Source: Iris pallida (lineage: Eukaryota > Streptophyta > Magnoliopsida > Asparagales > Iridaceae). From it: DNA of 64,000 nt. This document shows, in pieces, positions 1 through 11,531 of the stretch. The notes under the pieces are model-generated. The model was not told where the DNA came from, made no database searches, and saw only the letters and a list, made by a program, of their open reading frames with translations. Positions within the stretch are counted from its first letter, which is position 1. Each line of letters opens with the position of its first letter. Where the stretch lies: positions 41,959,311 through 42,023,310 of the forward strand of contig JANAVB010005597.1 of assembly GCA_029216955.1 (NCBI GenBank). Direction: 5' to 3'. The position numbers and the translations under genes were made by a program.

Positions 1-397
1 GATAACGTTGTAGGTGTCCTTACTGAGGAGGAGTTACTCTGCGACTCATACTATGGAGTTACTGCCGAGGACCCGGCTCTGCTTTACGAGAATGTTCCTG
101 CGGGAACCTCGCCTAGTTGTCTTTGTTTACTTAGACTTTTGAGAGTAGACATGTATTAGACTACATCATTTTGTAACTGGACATGTATCCAGTTTTTATA
201 TTTCTTAGTTTACTTGTACTTGGACATTTTACATACGACGACTTTGTGTTTGGAGCATTTATGATTCTTCTTACTTATAGAACTGTTAGCACATTTAGTC
301 TTATCCTGTTGTCTTTAGAACAGCTTACTACGTTTTATCTCAACGTAGGCTGGCATGACTCGGCCTGGCCCAACAATTTGGGTAGCGGGTCGTGACA
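1..397 (+). repeat. 3' part of the 5' LTR of element A
   Basis: It matches the last 402 bp of the LTR at 5393-8980 almost base for base and ends in the same GGGTCGTGACA. The primer binding site follows after nine bases, which fixes this as the 5' LTR. Only its terminal portion lies in the window. Confidence 0.95.
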
Positions 398-406
398 TGT
401 TTTTAG

Positions 407-424
407 TGGTGGCCCATGCAAGTC
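407..424 (+). other. Primer binding site complementary to tRNA-Ile(AAU)
   Basis: TGGTGGCCCATGCAAGTC lies nine bases after the LTR end. It is the complement of the 3' end of plant tRNA-Ile(AAU), which ends GACCTGCATGGGCCA plus CCA, with one mismatch (A for G). The tRNA sequence is from memory of the family. Element B carries the perfect version at 24323-24340. Most plant elements use initiator Met tRNA instead. Confidence 0.8.
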
Positions 425-641
425 CTGACTAAACTGTTTGGTTACGTTATTGTACCAAGCATGCCTGCCATTAGGAACTTAAGGTAATTAGACAACGTTA
501 GGAAAGACGCTTAGAACACTTAGAAGAATGCTAGGATTGCAACATAGGAAATACATCACATGTTTGCTATTATAATTAGATTTTTTTGCATATGATTGCT
601 TACTTTAAACAAGTCCTTATAAGTCTTTTTATGTAATTTAG
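425..641 (+). other. Untranslated leader of element A
   Basis: This is 217 bp between the primer binding site and the gag ATG at 642. It is AT-rich and has no long reading frame. I recognise no packaging or splice signal in it. Confidence 0.6.
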
Positions 642-3600
642 ATGGTGCTTACTCGTTCATCCCAGTATGTTACCCCCGAGAATGGGGCCCTCCATATCCA
701 GTCAGCTGACCAGTTGACTGATACACCTCCACCTACCACATTCCTCCACTCCACATATCCACAGACCCAGATACCACCTTCCACATCCCAGTCCCAGCAG
801 GCCCCGATACTTCTACCACCCCCTATCACTATACCCACCCAGGCTTCCGTCACACTCGACGGGACCCAGCTGCTCACACTGATCCAGGGGTTCCTAACAA
901 CCCATCAGGAGCAGACTATCCTACTCCGCCAGAGCATGGAGCGTTCTGAGGGACGTCCCGTGGTCCCACCATATGTAGAGCCGCGGCAGAGAGCGGGGAC
1001 GGTCAAGGACTTCATGGGTCTGAATTCCAAGAAGTTCTCAGGGACTGAGGGCATAGTAGTAGCTGATGACTGGCTAGATTCTGTAGAGAGGAAGCTTCTG
1101 GGAGTTAGGATGCCGGATGACCTTCAGGTCGAGGCAGCAGGATTTCTGCTGATAGACTTAGCCGGAGTCTGGTTCAGGAATGAGCCGTTGTTCGCGAGAG
1201 GTAGAGCCACCTGGGACCAGTTCAAGACCCAGTTCAAGAAGAAGTTCTTCTCTACCACTGCTAGAGTAGCCATGGGGCTACGATTCCAGAACATCCAGCA
1301 GGGGAACCGTTCTGTTGATGACTATGCAGGAGAGTTTAGTCGCCTGAGCCATTTTGCTCCTAGTCTGGTTGCTGATCCAGAGGAGATGACCCGTAGGTTT
1401 TGCCATGGTCTAGTTCCAGACATTGGCATTCTTATGGTGGCGAACGGTACGACTGACTACTACCAGAGCCTAGAGTTGGCCCGGAGCATCGAGGAGCGTC
1501 TTCTGTCTAGCAAAAGGCCGGCTCCTGTACATCATGAGGGACCGTCCAAGCGTCAGGCTTTCCAGTAGAGAGCGCCGACGCCACCCCAACAGACTTACCG
1601 TCCCCCTACACCACATCATCAGACCACGCCAGTTAGAGCCCCAGGACCCCGGCAGCAGCAGAAGGGAGCTATATGTTCTTTCTACGGAAGACCAGGGCAC
1701 GACAGGTCCATTTGCAGGAAGAGAATAGGGCAGTGTTTAGTTTGTGGGTCTACCACCCATCAGATTCGGAACTGTCCAGCAGCGAAGCCTAGAGGACCAC
1801 TTCCAACTCAGCAGCAGAGGTTTGGGCAGCATCTGCAGCAGCAGAAGGGACCTCAGGGGAAGGTTTATAGCCTAGCCCTTGAGCCGGAGCCGGAGCAGGT
1901 TTCGGAGCCGGATTACTTAGCTGACGTCATCACAGGTCATGTTTATTTGCATACTTTTCTAGCTGTATGTTTGTTTGATTCTGGTGCATCTCATAGCTTC
2001 CTATCATTAGAGTTTATGCATAAACATCATCTAGTAGCTACACCTACTGCGGAGATTAGTAGAGTGATGACGGGAGGAGGACCAGTGCCTATTAGATCTA
2101 TCTATAGATGTTCTATTTTTATAGCCGGGAGAGAGTTCAGGGGGCGATTCTTTGTGATGCCACTCCCCAGTTATGATATCATATTGGGGATGGACTGGCT
2201 TAGCTACGCCCATGCATCTATAGATTGCTATGAGGGTAGTATTTTGTTCAGTCCCCCAGGCATAGCACCATTCAGTGTCATGAGGACAGGGCCGGAGATC
2301 AGCCTAGAGCCGAACTGTTGTGCGACAGTCGGGGACGCAGCACCGCCACACCCTATCATTAGAGAGTTTATGGATGTATTCCCAGAGGATCTTCCAGGAC
2401 TTCCGCCTGACAGAGATGTGGAGTTCACCATAGATTTAGTGCCGGGTTCATCACCAGTATCCCGGACTTGCTATAGGGTAAATCCCAAGGAGGCCATAGA
2501 GATGAAAGAGCAGATTGATGACCTGTTGAAAAAGGGTTTCATTCGATCCAGTGCTTCTCCATGGGGAGCGCCAGTGCTCTTTGTGCCTAAGAAGGATGGT
2601 ACAGTCTGGTTGTGTATTGACTATCGGGCCTTAAATGCCATCACCATCAAGAACAAATATCCTTTGCCCAGGATAGATGATTTGTTCGACCAATTGAGCG
2701 GGGCGAAGGTGTTTTCCAGGATAGACTTGAGATCCGGGTACCACCAAGTGAAGGTTAGGCCAGCAGACATCCAGAAGACGGCGTTCAACACGAAGTACGG
2801 GCAGTACGAGTTTCTGGTGATGCCATTTGGTCTCACAAATGCGCCAGCTGTCTTTATGAACTTGATGAATAAGACATTTCACCAGTATCTGGATAAGTTC
2901 GTCGTGGTGTTTATCGACGACATCCTGATATACTCGAAGACGCCGGAGGAGCATGCAGAGCACTTGCGGATAGTTTTGGGGATTCTGAGGCAGGAGAGAT
3001 TGTTTGCCAAATTGCCGAAGTGCGAATTCTTTTTAGATCGAGTGGAGTTTCTCGGCCATGTAGTCACTGGAGATGGAATCTCGGTGGATCCCAGAAAGAT
3101 TGCTGCAGTTGAGACGTGGAAGGCTCCGACGTCAGTTTCAGAGATCAGGAGCTTTCTGGGTTTAGCAGGCTATTACAAAAAGTTCGTCCAGGACTTTGGT
3201 AGGATAGCTGAACCCATGACGAAGCTGACGCGGAAGGACGCAGAGTACATTTGGTCAGAGGACTGCCAGGCGGCATTTGAGGAGCTGAAGAGGAGGCTGA
3301 CGACCGCTCCAGTTCTGACTTTACCTTCAGGTTCTGGAGGTTTCACCATATACAGTGATGCTTCTGGGAAGGGGCTAGGATGTGTCCTACAGCAGCATGG
3401 GAAAGTAATTGCTTATACATCTAGGCAATTGCGGACTCATGAGAGGAATTATCCTACCCATGACCTCGAGTTAGCTGCGGTGATCTTTGCACTCAAGTTA
3501 TAGAAACATTACTTATACGGAGAGCGTGTGGAAATCTTCACTGACCACAAAAGCTTGAAGTATGTGTTCACGCAGAAAGAGCTGAACATGAGACAAAGAC

Positions 3601-5267
3601 GATGGTTGGAGTTGATGAAGGACTTCGACATCGATTTACAGTATCACCCCGGGAAGGCAAATGTGGTGGCGGATGCGCTGAGCAGGCATCCGATGGCATG
3701 GTACCTGATGATTGATCGGCATTTGCGGGAGGATCTGGAGAAGCTCGATATCGAGCTAGTTCGGCCAGGATCAGTGATACAGATGATGGCGCTTGACATT
3801 CAGTCAGGTTTGATGGAGCAGATCCGTGAGGCACAGTCTACAGATGAGAGTCTTCGCAGACTTCGACCCCAGGCATTAGCTGGATTGCTGGATGACTTCA
3901 CGATAGCAGAGGATGGATCCCTGAGGCATGGCAGCCGATTGTGCGTGTCGAAGGGAGAGCTAGTAGAGGCAGTTTTGCAGGAGGCGCACCGATCGAGATA
4001 TTCTATTCATCCTGGTGCTAACAAGATGAACCGTGACTTGCGGGAACATCTTTGGTGGCACGGGATGAAGAGGGATGTATCGCGTTTTATCTCGAGATGT
4101 CTAGTTTGCCAGCAGGTCAAGGCGGAGCGCCAGAGGCCAGCTGGTTTATTGCAGCCGTTACCCATTCCCGAGTGGAAGTGGGAACATATTACGATGGACT
4201 TCGTTTCAGGGCTTCCTCGTTCCCAAGGAAGGAAGGATGCCATCTGGGTCATCGTAGACAGGCTGACGAAGTGTGCGCACTTCATACCCTTCAAGGTGGG
4301 GCTTTCCACCGAGAAGTTGGCGGAGCTATACATGCAGCAGATAGTTCGCCTATACGGAGTGCCGGTGAGCATCGTGTCAGACAGAGACAGTAGATTTACA
4401 TCCCACTACTGGAGGAGCTTGCAGGAGGAGTTGGGCAGTAGGCTCAAGTTCAGTACGGCGTACCACCCGCAGACAGATGGGCAGTCCGAGAGGACGATAC
4501 AGACACTGGAGGATATGCTGAGGACTTGCGTGCTGGACTTCGGAGGATCATGGGAGAGCCATCTGCACTTGGTAGAGTTTTCATACAACAACAGCTACCA
4601 GGCCAGTATTGGTATGTCTCCTTTCGAGGCGCTATATGGACGACGATGCCGCACACCGCTCTTTTGGGATGATGTCGGAGACAGAGTTATGCTTGGGCCA
4701 GAGATGATCACGGATACAGCAGAAAAAGTCGGGATGATCAGAGACAGGCTCAGAGTAGCTCAGGACAGGCAGAAACACTGGGCTGATGCTAGTCGCAGGC
4801 CGATGGAGTTCGCAGACGGTGATATGGTGCTAGTGAAGATATCACCTACCAGAGGGACGATCCGGTTCGGACGATGAGGGAAGCTGAGCCCCAGATACAT
4901 CCGGCCATTCGAGGTACTTGGCAGAATTAGAGAGGTAGCTTACAGGGTTACACTTCCTCGCAATCTAGCAGGAGTTCACGACGTCTTTCACGTATCTCAG
5001 CTGAGGAGATATGTTCCAGACCCCAGTCATGTGCTAGATCATTCAGAGTTGGAGGTCGGACCGAGCCTTACAGTTTCTGAGCAGCCAGTGGAGATATTAG
5101 ACAGAAGAGAGAAGAGGCTGAGGAACAAGGTTATACCCCTAGTACGAGTAGCTTGGAGCCGTCACTCCCCAGGTGAATATACTTGGGAGAGGGAGTCGGA
5201 CATAAGGGAGAGATACCCTTACTTGTTCGATCCAACTGCTGCAAGGGAACCACCCGTTTCCGCTTGA
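642..5267 (+). pseudogene. gag-pol polyprotein of element A, one frame with three stops
   Basis: One frame (about 1542 codons) runs from ATG 642 to TGA 5265. Stops are TAG 1566, TAG 3501 and TGA 4875; no frameshift is needed. Domains in order: gag capsid region (about residues 110-250); two CCHC knuckles near 1674-1790, the first with its second Cys changed to Tyr (codon 1683); protease with DSGAS near 1980; reverse transcriptase with intact FIDD (near 2910); RNase H with DAS and TDHKS; integrase with an intact HHCC zinc site, the D, D and E catalytic positions (DFVSG, SDRDSRF, SERTIQ); and a chromodomain-like tail ending near WERESDIRERYPYLF. Comparison with element B suggests the stops replace Gln, Trp and Arg codons; the Trp is seen directly in B. 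Before decay this made the capsid and enzymes for copying and integration. Confidence 0.93.
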
Positions 5268-5378
5268 TACCTTAGAGGTTAGTTTCGATCGCAGCCTTAG
5301 TCATTTTGTTGCATTGCTTGCTATGTTAGAATATTGTCGGGTCTCCAATCCTTGTGAATTTCGAGGACAAAATTTTTC

Positions 5379-5392
5379 AAGGAGGGAAGACT
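5379..5392 (+). other. Polypurine tract of element A
   Basis: AAGGAGGGAAGACT lies directly before the TGTCA start of the 3' LTR. It would prime plus-strand DNA synthesis. Element B has nearly the same tract (AAGGAGGGAAGGT on the minus strand at 19383-19396). Confidence 0.85.
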
Positions 5393-5837
5393 TGTCAGCC
5401 CCTGTTTTTCAAATTTTAGTTAAATTAGTATTAATTAATTTTTTTACGTCATTTATGGCCTTAAAATAATTATTAGGAATTTTTAGGAATTTTTCTAGAA
5501 TTTTTAAATGAATTTTTAATAAGTTTTAAATACAAAAAATATTATTTTGTAATTTATTTAAATGTTTTAATAGCATTTTGTAATTTTCCGAATTGTTTTA
5601 ATAGTGTTTTGCAATTATTAGAATCGTTAGTATATTAGTTTGTAATTTATGGATTGTTTTAAATACGGAGTGCAATTTCCTAATCTCTAGGGGCCCTAAT
5701 GCAAATCTACCAAACCCCCCCCCCCCCCACGTCACTCTCTCTCTCCTCCAGCTCTCACCCACCCCCGACGACTGCCCCGACCGACTACGACCGGCTGACC
5801 CCGCCTTTCCCGGCTGCCCCCACCGCCTCCAAAGCCC

Positions 5838-5844
5838 TATAAAA
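5838..5844 (+). promoter_or_regulatory. TATA box of the element A LTR
   Basis: TATAAAA is followed by a pyrimidine-rich leader with two CCTAACCCTAA-like telo-box motifs (about 5869-5880 and 5932-5942). The placement after a C-rich stretch and before a CT-rich leader is typical of a plant core promoter. Element B has TATAAAG in the same setting. Confidence 0.6.
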
Positions 5845-6510
5845 CTCTCCCTCACTCCCTGATCAAAATCCTAACCCTAAATCTTCCCCACGACCAACCG
5901 CTGCCCCGTTCTTCCCCGACGAACTCCCAAAACCCTAACCCTACTCCGACGAGCTCCGCCCAGCCCCACCGTCGACCTTCACCGCCAACCACCACCACCA
6001 TTCGACGCGCCCCGACGAAACGCGTCGATCGCCACCGGAGCGCTACCGTCCCGACCGCTCCTCCGCCGTCCCCGACCTTCGAATCACCCTGCAACTCGTC
6101 GGACACGTGAGTGTCAGTGTTCCCCTGTGTCGTGCGTGTCTCGTGTTGGGTCGGAAATGTTCGCCGTGTCCTGGCGAATACTTTGATAGAACTGGACACG
6201 CGAGATTGAACTCGTGCGTGTCGTGCAGGCCTAGGATACGAGGATACCTGTGTCCTTAACTGTCAGGATACAGGATGGTTTTTATATATTTTTTTATTAT
6301 GTTAATTCATTTGTTACTAAATAAAATAAACCCAACCCTTTCCCTAACACAACTAATGGGCTGACCCCCTGGCCAGCCCATCCTAATCTAAACCCTCCCC
6401 CCCCCCCCCCGCGCGCGCGCGCTGTGTTGGCTAAGGTTCGAGCCCGGCCACTGCTGCGTTTTCCTTTTCTTTTTCTTTTCTTTTTCCTTTCTCTTTTTCT
6501 TTTGTTATTT

Positions 6511-7085
<575 letters not shown>

Positions 7086-8590
7086 TTTGTATTTCACTTA
7101 GCTTAGTACAAATTATCTTTATAAGATAATATTTATACTTTTATAGTTACTATGTAAAACTTTACCTTATTAAAATAATAATATTTATTTTGACTATTAC
7201 CAAATTGTATTTTCATTATGTTTAATTTACTGCAACCATTTGGTGTCCAAGCCTAGCATGGGTATTTGGGCTCAAATGTGTTTTCATACATTCAAGACCT
7301 GTACAAGTCATATTGGACTTGATTCATGGCCTTGGGTCCTGTATTTGAACTTTGGTTCAAATTATATACATGGACAAAATACGCAGATAATTAATTATTG
7401 TGTGCATTGCTATTTTTGATTTTCTAAAAATACTTAAAGTATTGCTAAAATTATGGAAAAATAGTTTTTAGATACTATGTTAAGTTAGCTAATTTATTAT
7501 AATTTTTGTAGTATTTAATTTACTGTTTTGCCACTAGTTTGGCATATGAAACCAAAACTCATTTTCTGTATACTTAGGAAAACTGATTTTTATAAAATAT
7601 TTGTACTGGTTAATAAATTCCAGAAAAATTATAATAAATTTCTATGATTAACAAGGATCACCTTGGTACTTTACTTTAAGAAAAACTAGGTTTTTTGCCT
7701 ATCTCTAAAATTGTTAGAACACAATGGTCTTTTGATTTAATTGTTGTTTAATTACGACTTGTAGCTTTTGTGCTATTTTTGAGTTTTAGCCGTGTTAAAC
7801 CTCATCCCTCACTAGTGTAAAGACCCTAGAAAGTTAGTTAATATAGTGTGTCACCCCCACATTGGTCTCCTATGCTAAGTCATTATTTTGGCTAGGTGCC
7901 CAATCACAAGTCGTGTTTTACCAATTAGTGTCCTAGTATTTTAGCTTAGTGTAAAACTAAGTTGTTGTATTTACTTCTACAGCGACGAGTTACTGGAAAT
8001 CCATAGCACTGTTATCGCAGCTTGTTTTGTTTTGCTTTGCTAGAGGCAAGTACTTTCTACGAACTTTACATATTGTCACATAAATGAACTGCAAACCCCA
8101 CCATGTTAAATGCTAATCCTTGGGATAGCAAGTTAGATCTTTACATATTGTACTTTCAGTTACTACCATGCTTAGAACAGTCTTGATGTATCTCTCACAT
8201 GATTAGAATATGGGTTATGGGGAAACTGATAGTATTGTACGTGATCACGACCCCCTACAGTAGCGAGCTCGGTCGCATTTTATATGCATACTTTGCCGCA
8301 GGCCATTACCCCGCATGTTTGTACGGAGGTACACCTATGCTTGTTGACTTGTACGTATGTACATTTTATTTACATGTACCACAGTACATTGTACATCTAT
8401 TGACCGATCACGTACTTGCTATAGTTTTAAACATTACATATACATCTGTCTCTATGACACGTGTATCCTTGCCATGATAGATTGAGTGATGCCATGCTTT
8501 CCAGTTATTTCTCTCATGTTCATTTCCATGTTTCATATGCTAGTTTGCTAGATTTAGTACTTGCTCCCGTCCTGACAGGATAACATTATA

Positions 8591-8695
8591 GGTGTCCTTA
8601 CTGAGGAGGAGTTACTCTGCAACTCATACTATGGAGTTACTGCCGAGGACCCGGCTCTGCTTTACGAGGATGTTCCTGCGGGAAACCTCGCCTAG
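8591..8695 (+). other. Short conserved reading frame in the LTR of element A (function unknown)
   Basis: Codons GGT 8591 to TAG 8693 encode 34 residues, acidic with a central SYY and then PALLYEDVP. The same position in element B's LTR (24595-24705, minus) encodes a related 36-residue peptide with ELL, SSYY, PAVL and ED in the same order. Both start right after an acceptor-like TTATAG or TTTTTAG, have a TGA just upstream in frame, and lack an ATG. That suits a downstream exon of a spliced transcript, or simple nucleotide conservation. The 5' LTR copy (starting about 13) has lost the frame by one base. Confidence 0.35.
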
Positions 8696-8980
8696 TTGTC
8701 TTTTGTTTACTTAGACTTTTGAGAATAGACATGTATTAGACTACATCATTTTGTAACTGGACATGTATCCAGTTTTACATTTCAGTTTACTTGTACTTGG
8801 ACATTTTACTATATACGACGACTTTTGTGTTTGGAGCATTTATGATTCTTCTTTACTTATAGAACTGTTAGCACATTTAGTCTTATCCTGTTGTCTTTAG
8901 AACAGCTTACTACGTTTTATCTCAACGTAGGCTGGGCATGACTCGGCCTGGCCCAATAATTTGGGTAGCGGGTCGTGACA

Positions 8981-9847
8981 GATAACCCAATTTCTTCTAC
9001 AACTAGGGTTTCATCCATAATGCCCAAACAAGGAGAAGAAAAATAAAGTAGGGTTTGGAGAAAGAGATCTGAGAAATTAGAAGAGAGCAAAAAATTAAAA
9101 TAAACTAGGTTTGCAAAAATTGATGTTCTTGTTGTTCTTGTTCTTCTTTTTCTTCTTCTTCTTCTTCTTGTGAGGAAAGAGAGGAGAGCAAAAAAAAATA
9201 AAAAGTTGACTTATATACTCACATGTTGGCTAGTCCTGAGTAATATTTTTCAATGGCAAACTTGTAAATAAATCAAAATTTGCTTTTGGCTAGCCCTGAT
9301 CAACTTCTTATGTACCCTTATAAATTGCCTTAATTAAGTGATAATATATATAGGACTTAGACTTAGGGAAGAGCAACGGTTTGGTTCGGTTCAAATCTAA
9401 CCGAATATATAAAAATCGAAATAACTGTAAATCGTATTTCTCAAAATCGAAAACCTAACTACTATTATAAAAATCGAACAAAACTGAACCGAATTGATTC
9501 GGTTCGATTTCATGGGCCAACGGTCGGACCTTCAAATTTTAGCAAATGGGCCTATTTAAATAACAAATCTTAAAAAAATTACATTGTTGTATTTATGAAT
9601 TGTTACAATCAGGGCAATCTCAAGCCATTTGGAGGCCCTAGACGAAACCCTCATCCTTGATCATGATCCGGGTTTGTGACCGGATCAAGGATGAGGGTTT
9701 AGCAGATGTGACCCTTTTTTTTTAAAATATAAACATGATAAAATTATTTAATTTAATTGTATTGATTTATATGCAAACCCTCATCCTTATCCGGGTTTGG
9801 GACATGCATCATTATAAACGACACATAGGCAGATTTTTAAAAAAATC
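8981..9847. other. Non-coding spacer
   Basis: It holds a (TTC)n tract (about 9142-9170), repeats of a CGGTT-type motif in both orientations (about 9375-9520, possibly a degenerate foldback element) and the hairpin listed separately. No gene could be supported. Confidence 0.5.
9645..9700. repeat. Perfect 18-bp inverted repeat (hairpin)
   Basis: AAACCCTCATCCTTGATC at 9645-9662 is the exact reverse complement of 9683-9700, with a 20-nt loop. The loop holds an alternative GATCCGG/CCGGATC pairing. A third copy of the arm (AAACCCTCATCCTTATCC) starts at 9776. Hairpins of this kind occur near hAT-type MITE ends; the outer boundaries are not clear. Confidence 0.85.
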
Positions 9848-9852
9848 ATTAA

Positions 9853-10199
9853 GGGTGTGTTTGATTGCAATGTGGAAAATATGTGAAAAAGAAATCAACT
9901 CCATGAAATTATTTTCCTAGGACAAAATTTCCATGGAATTTTAAAAAAAAATCCGTGAAAACTTAATTTGGGTGTTTGATTGTCATTATTTTCCACGAAA
10001 AATAGTTATTTTCCATGAAAAATGATATTTTCTTATCGGTTGGACAAGTTCTATTTCCCACAATTTTAGAAGAAAATATAAAAATGATCGTTTTTTTGGA
10101 AAATAATTTCATAAAAACATAAACTATCAGACACTATAATTGGTGGAAAATTTGTGATAAAAATATTTTCCATAGAAAAAAGCCCAATCAAACACAGAC
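9853..10199. mobile_element. MITE, PIF/Harbinger (Tourist)-like, 347 bp
   Basis: The left end is GGGTGTGTTTGATTG and the right end is the reverse complement of GTCTGTGTTTGATTG, so 13 of 15 terminal bases match. ATTAA flanks both sides (9848-9852 and 10200-10204). The interior is AT-rich with short motifs in both orientations (TTTTCCAT and ATGGAAAA types) and no reading frame. GGGTGTGTTTG termini with TTA-containing flanks suit the Tourist/Harbinger group. Confidence 0.75.
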
Positions 10200-10550
10200 A
10201 TTAATAAAATTTTGAATAAGAACCAATTGCACGTATATATTTGTTTTTCTTACGTAGTAGATGAAGATGAAGAGACCAAATATTTCTTCTAGGGAGGAGA
10301 CGAAGAGGTGATAGCTGTTATTGATTTTTTCTCCAAATTTTGATATATTTAATTATGTTTAATTTTTTTACAAATAGACAAGCGATTGCTTCCTTTTTCA
10401 GTATATATATATCTATACTATTATATAATCAAAATACCAGGGATATTTGTATTATATAGTTTAACTAAATTATTATATACTAATTAATCATATTCATTTA
10501 AGGACAAAAATGTCATTTAAAATCACTTATTTTAAATTTCAAATTACCTT

Positions 10551-10677
10551 AACTATTTCCTATCTTTTAGGTACACAATCTTCTTTTCTCTCCACTTCTC
10601 TCTATAGGTAACTATTTCCTATCTTTTAGGATACCTTTTAGGATACACAATTTTCTTTTCTCTCCACTTCGCTCTAT
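10551..10677. repeat. Imperfect tandem duplication in the Helitron left arm
   Basis: The unit starting AACTATTTCCTATCTTTTAG at 10551 is repeated at 10610, each followed by a TACACAAT and a TTCTTTTCTCTCCACTTC-like tract. The second unit also carries a short internal duplication of CTTTTAGGATAC. Confidence 0.85.
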
Positions 10678-11531
10678 GTTTTACCGAACAAAATTTATTT
10701 TAACCACATAAAGAATAATTCAGGTTTGCTAACGTCTTCTCTACAAACGGCATCCATTTTTTCAACAGTTGAAGATGCCAAAAAGGTGAGCTTTTACTTC
10801 TAACTCATCCTTTTTATTTGGATTAAGAATTAGTGTTTTTAATTGCAATCTTCATTTATGTTCGGGATACTCTTTTTAGGAGTTTTTCTTCTGTTTATGT
10901 TTTTCGTAAGATTTACTGTGCTATGTCGTATTATTCCCTTGGTATCATTCAATTTTATTGCAATCCCTAATTTATTCAATGATCTGCATTCAATTAGAAT
11001 TTTGGCTTCCTTTCATCTTTCGGAGATATACTCTTCTTTTTCTCCTTTTTTGTGGGATTTTCCTAAATTTTGGTGTGTCAAATTCATAGGTGCGGATAGA
11101 GAAAGTGGAGAAGATGAATTGTATAAAAAAATATGGGATGATACTAGCAAGAATCAAAGACATCGAAAAGGTATTAAAAATCTATCTTTAATATACTAAG
11201 TTCATTTTTCTATAAAAATTTGCCATTTTTTGTTTTGATTATAATGTCAATATGTCAAATATTTTGCCATATATGTTTTTTAGTATATTGGCCAAGCATG
11301 ACTTCATTTTTTTGTCTTTTTTTTAGTCCTTGAATGTCAAACAAAGTTTGCTATGTATAGTGATAACCATATAGTTAGGAAATATGAATACTTGACAAAT
11401 CGGTCCATGTTCAACCCAACAGAAATATAAAAATAACAAAATTGAAAAATATTAGAAATAAACTTCTTTTCTTTTCTTTTTTCTTTTATTTTTTTGAAAT
11501 ATAGGCCTTTATTAATCAAAAAATAACTCAA

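Noticed and set aside
10843..11199. A 118-codon frame in the Helitron left arm as a captured gene exon
   Set aside because: Hydrophobic, AT-rich start and no recognisable family; possible splice sites alone are not enough.
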